Shown piece after piece: positions 17,320 to 25,935 of a stretch of DNA of 57,167 bases. The notes beneath the pieces were generated by a model, which was given only the letters and a program-made list of their open reading frames with translations, was not told the DNA's origin and did no database searches. The translations under genes and the position numbers were made by a program. Each line of letters starts with the position of its first letter. Positions within the stretch are counted from its first letter, which is position 1. Origin of the DNA: Anaerolineae bacterium (GTDB lineage Bacteria; Chloroflexota; Anaerolineae; Anaerolineales; E44-bin32); the NCBI GenBank assembly GCA_030598885.1, contig JAUVOZ010000001.1, positions 1 to 57,167 on the forward strand, written 5' to 3'.

Positions 17320-17401
17320 TGCGCTGGGCGGGGGTCGAACCCGCACGCCTTACGGCACATGGCCCTCAACCATGCCTGTCTGCCAATTCCAGCACCAGCG
17401 C
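17320..17401 (-). tRNA. tRNA-Leu (anticodon GAG)
   Basis: Read on the minus strand, this is an 82-base class II tRNA. The acceptor arm GCGCTGG/CCAGCGC pairs over seven bases, and the discriminator is A at 17320. The anticodon stem is CATGG/CCATG with loop TTGAGGG, giving anticodon GAG (17365-17367), which reads CUC and CUU leucine codons. The long variable arm (TGCCGTAAGGCGT) and the T arm GCGGG-TTCGACC-CCCGC are typical of leucine. The 3' CCA is not encoded and must be added after transcription. Confidence 0.96.
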
Positions 17402-17422
17402 GCAAAATATTTAATCTGCGGT

Positions 17423-17451
17423 ATTATAGCCCACAGCGACTCCTTTTACAA
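17423..17451 (-). promoter_or_regulatory. Promoter of tRNA-Leu
   Basis: On the minus strand, -35 TTGTAA (17446-17451) and a perfect -10 TATAAT (17423-17428) are spaced by exactly 17 bases. The start point should fall about 15 bases before the tRNA 5' end. Confidence 0.75.
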
Positions 17452-17562
17452 TTATTAGTACTGGTTCAATTCGGAATTTTGTGAGTCCGGTAATAAAGTA
17501 TTTTCTATCCTGCTCTATAATAGATATTTAGTCTCAGATGTGCAGTTTGGAGGTTGGCAATC

Positions 17563-18582
17563 ATGAGAATCGTATTAGATGCAATGGGCAGCGACACCCA
17601 TCCCAAACCAGAAATCAAAGCCGCGGTTGAGGCTGCCCGTCTGTGGGGTGATAAGATTTTGCTCACCGGACCAGAGCATATCCTCCTTCCCAAACTAGAT
17701 GAAATGGGGACCACCAAGGACGAAGTGGAGGTCATCCATGCTCCTGAGGTCCTTGAGATGACTGACAAGCCGGCAGCGACCGCGCGGGGTAAAGCCATGA
17801 ACTCCATGGCCATCGGTATGGAGTTGGTAAAAGAAGGTAAAGCTGACGCCTTTGTCACCGCCGGCAACACCGGCGGCGCGATGGCCAACGCGCTCTTCCG
17901 CCTTGGTCGTATCCGCGGTGTTAAACGCCCAGCAGTCTCGCCAATCCTCCCCGTTCTTGGTGGTCATGCGGTTATATTGGATGTTGGCGCCAATGCTGAT
18001 TGCAAACCAATTTTCCTACTTCAATTTGCCATCATGGGTACTATCTATGCCGAGAAGGTGCTTGGTAAATCCTCCCCTCGTGTGGGGCTCTTATCCAACG
18101 GGGAGGAACCGGGCAAGGGGAACATGTTAGTCAAGGAGACGTTCCCGTTGCTTGAAACTGCGGGAATAAACTTTATCGGCAATGTAGAACCCAAGGAAGT
18201 ATATGCAGGTGAAGCGGATGTTGTCGTCACCGACGGATTCTCTGGAAACGTGTTCATCAAGACCAGCGAAGCGGTAGCCCGTTTCATGATCGACATCATA
18301 CGAGATGAAATAAAAGCATCCCCTATCTCCTCAGTTGGTGGATTGCTGGCTAAGCCAGCTTTCCGTCGTGTAGGATTGATTTTGGATCCCTCTGAATATG
18401 GCGCTGCGCCGTTATTGGGTGTCGATGGTTTGGTATTTATCGGCCACGGTCGTTCTGACGCTAAAGCTCTTGTATCCGCTATCCGCATAGCAAGGCAGGC
18501 CGTCTCAAACAGATTACTAGAAGCCACCCGGGAGGCTATCCAAAGACGGTTAGCGAATGTTAGTCGTAAGGAGGAAGCGTGA
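17563..18582 (+). CDS. plsX: Phosphate acyltransferase PlsX
   Basis: This 339-residue enzyme converts acyl-ACP to acyl-phosphate, the acyl donor for PlsY in phospholipid synthesis. It is a peripheral membrane protein. Family hallmarks are the opening 'MRIVLDAMGSDTHPKPEI', 'VTAGNTGGAMANALFRLG', 'LDVGANADCKP' and 'VVTDGFSGNVFIKTSE'. The length matches the family (about 330-350). ATG 17563 follows GGAGG at 17549-17553; an in-frame TTG nine bases earlier would lie on the ribosome site itself. The stop overlaps the next gene (GTGA), so PlsX is coupled to the FabF-type synthase. A TATAAT at 17516-17521 may be the -10 box, but its -35 is poor. Confidence 0.95.
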   Translation: MRIVLDAMGSDTHPKPEIKAAVEAARLWGDKILLTGPEHILLPKLDEMGTTKDEVEVIHAPEVLEMTDKPAATARGKAMNSMAIGMELVKEGKADAFVTAGNTGGAMANALFRLGRIRGVKRPAVSPILPVLGGHAVILDVGANADCKPIFLLQFAIMGTIYAEKVLGKSSPRVGLLSNGEEPGKGNMLVKETFPLLETAGINFIGNVEPKEVYAGEADVVVTDGFSGNVFIKTSEAVARFMIDIIRDEIKASPISSVGGLLAKPAFRRVGLILDPSEYGAAPLLGVDGLVFIGHGRSDAKALVSAIRIARQAVSNRLLEATREAIQRRLANVSRKEEA

Positions 18583-19844
18583 AGAAGCCCTCCTCCCATC
18601 CACAAACCCGGGTCGTCATCACCGGTTTGGGTGTCATCACTCCTATCGGAAGCGTATTGGACACCTTCTGGCAAGCATTACTGGATGGCAAGTCCGGGAT
18701 TCGTCGTATCACTCAATTTGACCCCGGAGATCTCCCATGCCAGATTGCTGGTGAAATTCCAGATTTTGATCCTACTGATCATATGCTGGCCAAACACGCG
18801 CGCCGGATGTCTCGTTCTTCTCAACTCGCTCTAGCTACCGCAAAGATAGCTATGGCGGACTCAGAACTACCAAACCCTCTGCCTAACGCTGAGCGGGTTG
18901 GAGTGTACTTTGGAACCGCAATCGGCGGCTTGGAACGGGCAGACCAGGGAATGCAAGTTCTAAGAACCCGAGGGCTGTCCAAGGTGAATCCATTTATCCT
19001 TCCTTCTGCCCTACCTAATATGCCGGCCTTTTTTATTACGCTTGAGTTTGGCGCCCTTGGTCCCAACACCACCATCAGCACGGCCTGTGCCACCGGTACA
19101 CAGGCTATCGGCGAGGCTGCACTTGCTATTAAAGCTGGCCGGGCGGATGTCATTATCACTGGTGCCTCAGAAGCACTAATTCAGGATTTCGCGATTGCTG
19201 GTTTTTCTAAAATGCGCGCTCTTCCCACCAATTTCAATGACGATCCTGAGCGAGCATCACGCCCCTTTGACGCCAAGCGAGAGGGATTCGTCCTTTCCGA
19301 AGGCGCTGCCTGTATGATCTTGGAAAGCATCGAACACGCTCAAGCACGAAATGCCCATATCTACGCCGAGATTTCCGGCTATGCCAGCTCCAGCGATGCA
19401 TTCCACATCGCCGCCCCGGATCCCTCGGCGCGGGGCGCGATCAGAACCATGCAATGGGCGCTCGATGACGCCGGTATCTCTCCCAATCAAGTGTCATATA
19501 TCAACGCCCACGGGACTTCAACACCTGCCAATGATGCTGTCGAGACCCTGGCCATCAAGCGTCTTTTTGGTGATCTGGCCTATCAAATTCCGATCTCATC
19601 AACAAAATCAATGATCGGCCACGCCATGGGCGCTTCGGGTGCGATCGAAGCTGTGGCCTGTGCCCTCTCCATTGAGCATGGCGCCATCCATCCGACGATA
19701 AACTACGAGTATCCTGACCCGGAGCTGGACCTAGACTATGTACCTAACCACTCCAGGGAACTACCGGTGGAATACGCTCTATCGAATTCATTTGGCCTTG
19801 GTGGTCAGAATGCCTGCTTGGTGATCAACCGATTGGAGTTGTAA
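18579..19844 (+). CDS. fabF: 3-oxoacyl-ACP synthase II (FabF), copy 1
   Basis: This 421-residue beta-ketoacyl-ACP synthase condenses malonyl-ACP with a growing acyl-ACP in the cytoplasm. The Cys-His-His triad is complete: Cys170 in 'STACATGTQAIG', His311 in 'NAHGTSTP' and His348 in 'KSMIGHAMGASGA'. The length matches FabF (about 410-420). The GTG start at 18579 overlaps the plsX stop, with AAGGAGG upstream. A second, clearly different FabF lies 750 bases downstream, so the pair may differ in chain-length or substrate preference. The stop overlaps the next ATG as TAATG. Confidence 0.95.
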   Translation: MKKPSSHPQTRVVITGLGVITPIGSVLDTFWQALLDGKSGIRRITQFDPGDLPCQIAGEIPDFDPTDHMLAKHARRMSRSSQLALATAKIAMADSELPNPLPNAERVGVYFGTAIGGLERADQGMQVLRTRGLSKVNPFILPSALPNMPAFFITLEFGALGPNTTISTACATGTQAIGEAALAIKAGRADVIITGASEALIQDFAIAGFSKMRALPTNFNDDPERASRPFDAKREGFVLSEGAACMILESIEHAQARNAHIYAEISGYASSSDAFHIAAPDPSARGAIRTMQWALDDAGISPNQVSYINAHGTSTPANDAVETLAIKRLFGDLAYQIPISSTKSMIGHAMGASGAIEAVACALSIEHGAIHPTINYEYPDPELDLDYVPNHSRELPVEYALSNSFGLGGQNACLVINRLEL

Positions 19845-20527
19845 TGAGACAGTATATGAACCAGCGCAAGGTCAAACTATATAACAAACTAAGTCAAGCC
19901 ATGATCCTCATCGGCTTAATACTCTTGATAGGCGCCCTTGTGCTCTCCTTCACTCATCCTGAGACTATGAACCAGCTTCTGATAGGGGTTATTGTTGGAA
20001 CACTGGTCTCCCAAGCTGGTCTTGCTTTGAACAACCGTTGGGGCAGGCAGCCACGTATTGACCAGATCTTTGACGGGTCACTAAAAGGCCTCGACAATCG
20101 CTATGCCATATTTCACTATAAGCTAGGCACAAGTCACGCATTGATTTGCCCAGCAGGGGTTTACGCCCTCATACCTCGGCAAGATGATGGGGAAATCACC
20201 TACGCTGAAGGAAAGTGGTGGGAGCAGTTTCGGAAGCGCGGTTTATTCCGCCGATCAGGACGAAAGCGTCTCAACCGAATAGAGGATCACGCCAAAGCGC
20301 AAGCTCGTATAATGCAGCAGTCTATACAAAAAGCCCTACCTGAAACTGATATCTCTGTACGACCAATTCTCGTCTTCATCAGCAAGGATGCATTGGTTAA
20401 GGTTGATCATGCTCCAGTTCTCACTGTTCACATTAAAAAGCTGAAGTCTGTAGTCCGTCGCCTTCCTAAGGTTAAATCGCTAGACGCGGTGGAGATTGAG
20501 CATCTAGCGAAGGCGGTAGGCTTCTAA
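19844..20527 (+). CDS. Membrane-anchored protein with a possible NERD-like cytoplasmic domain
   Basis: This is a 227-residue protein. Two N-terminal membrane helices (about 17-38 and 43-65) are followed by a soluble basic domain. The stretch 'HALICPAGVYALIPRQ' recalls the core strands of nuclease-related (NERD) domains, but I do not see a full catalytic set, so this is tentative. The start overlaps the fabF copy 1 stop (TAATG), and the gene sits between two FabF genes. That suggests a membrane-linked role near fatty-acid synthesis, or simply a carried-along gene. Confidence 0.6.
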   Translation: MRQYMNQRKVKLYNKLSQAMILIGLILLIGALVLSFTHPETMNQLLIGVIVGTLVSQAGLALNNRWGRQPRIDQIFDGSLKGLDNRYAIFHYKLGTSHALICPAGVYALIPRQDDGEITYAEGKWWEQFRKRGLFRRSGRKRLNRIEDHAKAQARIMQQSIQKALPETDISVRPILVFISKDALVKVDHAPVLTVHIKKLKSVVRRLPKVKSLDAVEIEHLAKAVGF

Positions 20528-20597
20528 CTTTTAGAGATCGCTCCGTTCATTGCCTCGGTAAAGTAGAACAACATGATTAATTTCGGGGAGGATAAGT

Positions 20598-21896
20598 GTG
20601 AAGAAGAGCTCAAAAACCCGACAAAATCCCGCATTACAAACTGGGTCTGATCATAATCTACGCCGAGCAGTTATCACCGGGATAAGCGCCATCACACCAG
20701 TTGGTCACTCAGTGTCAGAGACCTGGGAGGCTCTTAAAGCTGGCATTTCGGGTGCAGCACGAATCACATTACTCGATGCCAGTCCGTATCCGTGTCAAAT
20801 CGGTTGTGAATTAAAGGATTTTCACCCTGAACAATATATTCCCCACAAGAAGATTCGGCATATGGCAATTTCCAGCCAATTGGCGGTCATCGCTGCCGGG
20901 CAAGCGATCGACGATGCAGGACTTGATCTTGAAACAATGGATCGTGATCGAATTGGCGTAATCATCGGAACTGCTGGAGGAAGTACCGTTGGTGAAGTGG
21001 AGCAAGCTACCCACCAGCTACTCTCAGAGAGATCTCGCAAGCTGTCTCCTTTTCAGATACTACGGTTCTGGCCGAACATGCCAGCATTTTTCATCGCTGA
21101 AAGATACAACTTCCGAGGATACAATAACACTATTGTCACCGCCTGCGCTTCAGGCTCTCAGGCCATTGGGGACGCGGCTAGAATGATTCAATACGGCAAA
21201 GCAGAAGTCATATTGGCTGGCGGTACTGAACACCTGGTTTCAGAAACGACCCTGGCGGGTTTTACTGCTATGCGAGCGTTATCCACAAGCTGGAACAACG
21301 AACCAGAAAAAGCCATGCGTCCATTTGACGCAAATCGAGATGGATTTATCCCTGCAGCCGGAAGCGCAGTTCTTATTATCGAGGATTTTGAACATGCGAG
21401 AGCACGTGATGCTCATATCTATGCTGAGGTTCTTGGGTCTGGTGTATCCAACGACGCTTATAATATGATTATCCCCGACCCTGAGGGAGATGGGGCAGCA
21501 TTAGCCATTCATCGAGCGTTGGAAGATGCTAATGTTGCAATTGATGAAATTGACTATATCAACGCTCACGGAACCTCCACTCCCCTTGGTGATCTATCTG
21601 AAACCAAAGCCATTAAATCGGTCTTTGGAAACCGTGCATATGATATTCCAATCAGCTCGACTAAATCAATGATCGGCCACTTGATGGGAGCTTCCGGAGC
21701 AGTTGAAGCCGTCGTCTGCATCATGACAATGATCGAGGGAATTATTCACCCGACAATTAATTTGGATACACCTGATCCAGACTGCGATCTTGATTACGTT
21801 CCCAATGAAGCTCTAGAGATGAAGGTTAACGTCGTTTTATCCAACTCCTTCGGCTTAGGGGGTCAGAACGCCTGCTTGATTCTAGGTCGGTTATAA
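20598..21896 (+). CDS. fabF: 3-oxoacyl-ACP synthase II (FabF), copy 2
   Basis: This is a 432-residue beta-ketoacyl-ACP synthase. The triad is Cys183 in 'VTACASGSQAIG', His324 in 'NAHGTSTPLGD' and His361 in 'KSMIGHLMGASGA', all intact. It has a basic 20-residue N-terminal extension compared with typical FabF. It shares many blocks with copy 1 ('MRALSTSWNNEPEKAMRPFD' against 'MRALPTNFNDDPERASRPFD'), so the two are probably paralogues from an old duplication. GTG 20598 follows GGGGAGG. It ends the lipid operon, with a strong terminator about 120 bases downstream. Confidence 0.94.
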   Translation: MKKSSKTRQNPALQTGSDHNLRRAVITGISAITPVGHSVSETWEALKAGISGAARITLLDASPYPCQIGCELKDFHPEQYIPHKKIRHMAISSQLAVIAAGQAIDDAGLDLETMDRDRIGVIIGTAGGSTVGEVEQATHQLLSERSRKLSPFQILRFWPNMPAFFIAERYNFRGYNNTIVTACASGSQAIGDAARMIQYGKAEVILAGGTEHLVSETTLAGFTAMRALSTSWNNEPEKAMRPFDANRDGFIPAAGSAVLIIEDFEHARARDAHIYAEVLGSGVSNDAYNMIIPDPEGDGAALAIHRALEDANVAIDEIDYINAHGTSTPLGDLSETKAIKSVFGNRAYDIPISSTKSMIGHLMGASGAVEAVVCIMTMIEGIIHPTINLDTPDPDCDLDYVPNEALEMKVNVVLSNSFGLGGQNACLILGRL

Positions 21897-22013
21897 GCCT
21901 GAAGTCCATCACCCTGAATTTTAAATATTCGCCTTCGGCATTATTCATTACAGTCAATGGTTGTTAGTTCAAAGGGTAGTAATTGGTCCAATCGGAAGAG
22001 TAGAAGAATACAT

Positions 22014-22052
22014 ACAGGGCGTCGGTGTCACTACCAACGCCCTGTTTTGTTT
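22014..22052 (+). terminator. Intrinsic terminator of the plsX-fabF operon
   Basis: ACAGGGCGT (22014-22022) pairs perfectly with ACGCCCTGT (22037-22045). The stem extends inward by GGT/ACC across a one-base mismatch, and TTTTGTTT follows. It lies between convergent genes, and its T-run serves the + strand. Confidence 0.85.
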
Positions 22053-22071
22053 GAAGCGGTAGATAGCTTCC

Positions 22072-23106
22072 TTAGCTGTTCAAGAATTCGTCCAGTGCTT
22101 CTTTACTGATTCGATAAGCCTTGCCAATCTTCTTGGCTTTTAGTTCACCGGCTTTGATGGAAGCTATCACATCCTCCTCTGCCACCTTTAGATACGTCGC
22201 CGCTTCTGAGGGTGTCATCACTGATGGAGGTTCTTTTCCTGCCGGTGCCCCAGCATCTCCCTTACCAGTCTGTCGTAGTGCATCAGATAGTACGTTGCCA
22301 ATTCCCAATCCAGCACCGATGCCTGCGGTCAATCCAGCACCACCGGAGGGGTTCTGGGCCGCGTCTCGCATGGCATCCGCAGCCTGTAGGCGAGTGTAGG
22401 TGTCCATATCGAGCATACCCATCGCCCGCAACTCCTCGGCTGACTTGTCGGAGGGTTTTAGGCTCTCGATGTAGAAGGACTTTAGAGTTAAGCCCAACGC
22501 CTTGAAGTCGTCCAGAGCCTTGGCTCGCACCCCGGTCCCTAGCTCCTCTACTAACCCAATTAACTCGGCAACATTTTTGGCTTCGGTCGTCTCCCCTAAC
22601 AGATCTTGCAGCTTAGAGAGCAACATCGACCGCATACGATTTTTAATATCCCGAGTGGAGTATGTGGCGGTAGCTCCAACAATCTGGGTTACAAATTGCT
22701 GCGGGTCAGAGACCTGAAAACTATAGGTGCCAAAACCCTGCAACAGTGCCACCCCAAGACCCATCCCAGGGTTGCGCACTAAGATAGGCTGAGGTGTTCC
22801 CCACTTCTGCTCAGGGAATTCGCGCATCGAGACGAAGTACACTTCCGCCGTAAATGGCGAGCGATCGTTGAAAGCCTTACCAATTAGGTCGATTAAAAAC
22901 GGAATGTTGGCTGTAGTGATTGTATGGCGGCCCGGTCCGAAGTTGTCAAGCGCCTTACCGTCTCTGAAGAATACGGCTGACTGCGCCTCCCGCACGATCA
23001 CCTGACTACCGAGGCGGAAATCGCCCGCGCCGGTCTCGGGAAAACGGTGCACTATTTCATCCCGCATCTCATCCGCATATTCAACAACATCGAAAATTCT
23101 TGCCAT
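22072..23106 (-). CDS. SPFH-domain protein with C-terminal excisionase-type helix-turn-helix
   Basis: This is a 344-residue protein. Residues 1-235 form an SPFH (stomatin/band-7) domain of the YdjI or 'virion core protein' type, with 'GSQVIVREAQSAVFFRDG' and 'GFGTYSFQVSDPQQFVTQI'. A Gly/Ala-rich segment (about 245-275) follows. The last 50 residues ('MTPSEAATYLKVAEEDVIAS' and onward) have the form of a MerR/excisionase HTH_17 domain. SPFH proteins build membrane-linked rings; a DNA-binding-type tail on one is unusual, though such tails may also serve as peptide binders. There is no membrane helix. The ribosome site GAGGAGAG is strong. It is co-transcribed after the coiled-coil protein at 23130. 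Confidence 0.82.
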   Translation of the reverse strand: MARIFDVVEYADEMRDEIVHRFPETGAGDFRLGSQVIVREAQSAVFFRDGKALDNFGPGRHTITTANIPFLIDLIGKAFNDRSPFTAEVYFVSMREFPEQKWGTPQPILVRNPGMGLGVALLQGFGTYSFQVSDPQQFVTQIVGATATYSTRDIKNRMRSMLLSKLQDLLGETTEAKNVAELIGLVEELGTGVRAKALDDFKALGLTLKSFYIESLKPSDKSAEELRAMGMLDMDTYTRLQAADAMRDAAQNPSGGAGLTAGIGAGLGIGNVLSDALRQTGKGDAGAPAGKEPPSVMTPSEAATYLKVAEEDVIASIKAGELKAKKIGKAYRISKEALDEFLNS

Positions 23107-23129
23107 GGTTATCTCTCCTCGTTTTTATC

Positions 23130-23651
23130 CTACGCGCTGGTGGCGAGGATAACTTCTTCGCGCCGGTTATAAGTATCTATCGTTTCCTGACTCAGGCTTA
23201 CCAGGTGCCGTATCGCGGCTGGCAGCCCATCGGTACCAAACGAGGCAGCTACGTTATCTACCGCATCGGTTAGCTTCTGAACCCCTTCAAGCAACGCGAT
23301 GTCATACTCGTATATCCGCTCAAGTTCTTCACTATGGACACGAACTGCATCGAAGAAACCCGCATATCCGTATGAGGCTCCTTTAGTACGATCGATGAAG
23401 GCGCGCAGTTTGATAGCCGAAGCCTCAAGATCATCCACCAGTTCAAGCTTCCCTTCAGAAATAAGTTGGCGCTGCAATTCTGAAATCCTGCTCCACACCT
23501 CCTCATATCGTTGAGCTGTAGTCTCCCGGAGAATCTTATCGGCTTCTCTTCGATTCTCTCTATCTACATAGCCTACAAATCCGGCGATAAAGTTACGGAT
23601 TTTGCCGATAAGGTCTTTACCTTCGGTTATCTTGCCGAGCGGATCGCTCAT
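23130..23651 (-). CDS. Helical/coiled-coil partner of the SPFH protein
   Basis: This 173-residue protein is rich in Glu, Arg and Leu with heptad-like spacing over most of its length, so mostly alpha-helical and probably coiled-coil. No signal peptide or membrane helix is visible, and I recognise no family. It lies 23 bases upstream of the SPFH gene in the same transcript, which has a good promoter at 23698-23726. By analogy with PspA- or FloA-type partners it could bind the SPFH ring, but this rests on position only. Confidence 0.7.
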   Translation of the reverse strand: MSDPLGKITEGKDLIGKIRNFIAGFVGYVDRENRREADKILRETTAQRYEEVWSRISELQRQLISEGKLELVDDLEASAIKLRAFIDRTKGASYGYAGFFDAVRVHSEELERIYEYDIALLEGVQKLTDAVDNVAASFGTDGLPAAIRHLVSLSQETIDTYNRREEVILATSA

Positions 23652-23697
23652 TATTCACTCCTTCTTTTCTTAAAATCATCGTTCATCATTCTATTGG

Positions 23698-23726
23698 ATT
23701 ATAACCGTTCCACATACCGCAAGCAA
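23698..23726 (-). promoter_or_regulatory. Promoter of the coiled-coil/SPFH operon
   Basis: On the minus strand, -35 TTGCTT (23721-23726) and -10 TATAAT (23698-23703) are separated by 17 bases. The leader to the start codon is about 40 bases. Confidence 0.7.
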
Positions 23727-23876
23727 ACTTTTATCTGACCCTAGGCTGACAGACTGCAGAAACTGTTTTGCATAGGAGTATAATCTGTAGCGTGCTGGGA
23801 TAAACCGAATAGAAGTTCCTGGTCAGCTGCCACGGAGCTTGATGGATGTGGGTTTGGGTGATTAAGGTCATTTGAT

Positions 23877-24380
23877 ATGTCGCTCGCCGGTCAACGCGCA
23901 CAACTGCATCGTTATACACTTATCCCGCGCACTCTTTCCTTCCTTCTTCGCGACGACAAGGTTCTCCTTCTTCGCTTGCCTGAGGGACATGGAGCTTGGA
24001 GTGGTCTTTTCAACGGCGTAGGGGGTCACATCGAGCAAGGAGAGGATCCGCTTAGCTCTGCTCGCAGGGAAATCTGGGAAGAAACTGGACTAACCCCTGA
24101 ACGTCTACTCCTCAGTGGCGTGGTGATTGTTGACACGGGAGAACGTCCTGGCATTGGGCTATATGTATTCGTTGGTGAAGCAAAGAGTGAAGACCTTCAA
24201 CCAGGCCCAGAAGGATCTCCCATGTGGATCGCACAGTGTGATCTGGAGAAGCTTCCCATGATTGAGGACTTACCTCTCCTCCTTCCCAGAGCGATTGCCA
24301 GCTACGGTGGTTCTGCACCTTTCTCCGCAGTCTATACATACAACCACGCTGGAGAGCTCACGATTAGGTTCGAAGAATGA
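23877..24380 (+). CDS. Nudix hydrolase
   Basis: This is a 167-residue Nudix protein. The Nudix box runs from about residue 50 to 72 and reads 'GHIEQGEDPLSSARREIWEE' before 'TGL', matching G-x5-E-x7-R-E-U-x-E-E-x-G-U with all metal-binding glutamates. The sequence 'PRTLSFLLRDDKVLLLRLP' resembles 8-oxo-dGTPase (MutT-like) members, but the substrate cannot be fixed. The stop overlaps the start of the next membrane protein (ATGA), so the two are coupled. A TATAAT at 23779-23784 may be its -10 box. Confidence 0.9.
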   Translation: MSLAGQRAQLHRYTLIPRTLSFLLRDDKVLLLRLPEGHGAWSGLFNGVGGHIEQGEDPLSSARREIWEETGLTPERLLLSGVVIVDTGERPGIGLYVFVGEAKSEDLQPGPEGSPMWIAQCDLEKLPMIEDLPLLLPRAIASYGGSAPFSAVYTYNHAGELTIRFEE

Positions 24381-25267
24381 ACCCCATTAAACCTAACTCC
24401 TTCCGTATGTATCTGCCGTGGCACGGCTGGGTCGGCGTGGTCATCATGGTCACCAGCCAGCTGCTTCTTTATATGGGTAACAGGTTTGTTGCCAACTGGC
24501 TGACACCTATGATGTGGACAGGGTACATCATTGCAGTTGATGGGTTGGTCTATCGATTGCAGGGTGAATCCTGGTTAACCACTCGTCGTCGAGAGTTTCC
24601 TTTACTCGTTCTTGTCTCGGTAGGCGTCTGGCTAATTTTCGAGGTCTACAACTTCCACCTGCAAAATTGGCTCTATCAGGTGCTGCCTACTAACCCACTC
24701 GTTCGGAATATTGCTTACTTCTGGTCCTTCTCAACAATAATGCCCGGTGTCTTTGAAACAGCTAACCTGGTTGAGATACTCCTAAACCAGCGCCGCGGCG
24801 CAGAACACAAATGGCCAAGGAAATCTGGTATCGGTCCTTCCTGGGCATGGTTCATAACCGGAATTTCTTTTATTACGATTCCTTTAGCTCTTCCCATCCA
24901 TATTGCCACCCACCTCTTTGGATTCGTCTGGATCGGTTTCTTCCTTCTTTTGGACCCAATTAATGAGAGGCTGGGTTCACCCTCGCTGCGCGTAAAGATG
25001 CGTTTCGGGAATAGAATCCCTGTCATTGCTCTTTTAATCAGCGGTATGATCTGTGGTTTCTTATGGGAAACATGGAACTACCAGGCTTATCTAGCAGATG
25101 GCGGCCATTGGGTTTACACCATCCCCGAGTCTCTGCGTATCTTTGGTTGGCACTTCGGTAAGATGCCTGTTTTAGGGCTTCTTGGCTTTCCTCTTTTTGC
25201 GCTAGAGTTATTTGCTTTCTATAATCTGATACGGGAAATGTTGGGAGGGAAAAGGGTCTTTGAATAA
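24377..25267 (+). CDS. Polytopic membrane protein, unknown function
   Basis: This 296-residue protein has about eight hydrophobic segments (near 16-35, 40-58, 72-90, 110-130, 155-195 as two helices, 212-230 and 260-285). Conserved-looking aromatic and acidic residues sit at membrane borders ('WLIFEVYNFHLQNW', 'GFLWETWNYQAY'), so it may be an enzyme or carrier for a hydrophobic compound. No family is recognised. It is translationally coupled to the Nudix hydrolase. Confidence 0.7.
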   Translation: MNPIKPNSFRMYLPWHGWVGVVIMVTSQLLLYMGNRFVANWLTPMMWTGYIIAVDGLVYRLQGESWLTTRRREFPLLVLVSVGVWLIFEVYNFHLQNWLYQVLPTNPLVRNIAYFWSFSTIMPGVFETANLVEILLNQRRGAEHKWPRKSGIGPSWAWFITGISFITIPLALPIHIATHLFGFVWIGFFLLLDPINERLGSPSLRVKMRFGNRIPVIALLISGMICGFLWETWNYQAYLADGGHWVYTIPESLRIFGWHFGKMPVLGLLGFPLFALELFAFYNLIREMLGGKRVFE

Positions 25268-25300
25268 TACAATAATCAGTTTTGCTAACTAATTATACGT

Positions 25301-25864
25301 TTACTCCTCCACATGTTTGTAAAAAACTAGCAACGTGTTTCCGTAACGTCGCTGTTCAAACTCGAACAGCTCTCTTAGTGACAAGACCTCATACTCTTTG
25401 GGGTGTATTTGTGCGATCACCCAACCATCCCGATTAAGCCATCCTAACGTTCCATCAATCACTACCACCGCTTTAGACCACAGATGAGCGTATTGCGGGG
25501 GAGCGATGTATATGTAATCGAATGATGCCTGAGGTTCTCTGGCTAAGTATTTAAAAGCATCTATCCGTTGGATATCTGCTCTTTGACTCAAACGAGTCAG
25601 GGTAAGGTTTTCTTGTATGGTTTTTACCGCACTTTTGCTTGTATCGATAAAAACCGCCCGTTCTGCTCCTCGGCTAAGCGCTTCAATTCCAACACTTCCC
25701 GTTCCTGCGAAGAGATCAAGCCAACGCGATTCTCTTACGTCGTTCCCAAGGATATTAAACAATGCTTCCTTTACCCGATCAGATATCGGTCGTGTCCCAC
25801 CTCCTGATACCATGCGAAGCTTGCGACCTTTCGCTTCTCCAGCAATAACCCTTATCTTAGCCAC
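25301..25864 (-). CDS. rsmD: RsmD-family 16S rRNA (guanine966-N2)-methyltransferase
   Basis: This is a 187-residue SAM-dependent methyltransferase. Motif I is 'WLDLFAGTGSVGIEALSRGA', and 'RVIAGEAKGRKL' with 'TRPISDRVKEALFNIL' are RsmD hallmarks. The family enzyme methylates the exocyclic amine of G966 in 16S rRNA. The catalytic motif IV, usually (D/N)PP(Y/F), reads 'YIAPPQYAHL', so the acidic or amide residue is Ala. This could be a lineage variant or change activity. The start is GTG at 25864. Confidence 0.85.
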   Translation of the reverse strand: MAKIRVIAGEAKGRKLRMVSGGGTRPISDRVKEALFNILGNDVRESRWLDLFAGTGSVGIEALSRGAERAVFIDTSKSAVKTIQENLTLTRLSQRADIQRIDAFKYLAREPQASFDYIYIAPPQYAHLWSKAVVVIDGTLGWLNRDGWVIAQIHPKEYEVLSLRELFEFEQRRYGNTLLVFYKHVEE

Positions 25865-25935
25865 AATACCTACCTGCGCATAGCCTCTTTTGTTTTTTTG
25901 CTTAAATGAAGGTTAGAATTCAATCGCATATATGG

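Noticed and set aside
18045..18674. 209-residue minus-strand frame over plsX/fabF
   Set aside because: Antisense shadow of two well-conserved genes; no ribosome site or domain.
23779..23784. TATAAT upstream of the Nudix gene as a promoter
   Set aside because: No acceptable -35 box at 16-18 bases; kept only as a remark in the gene entry.
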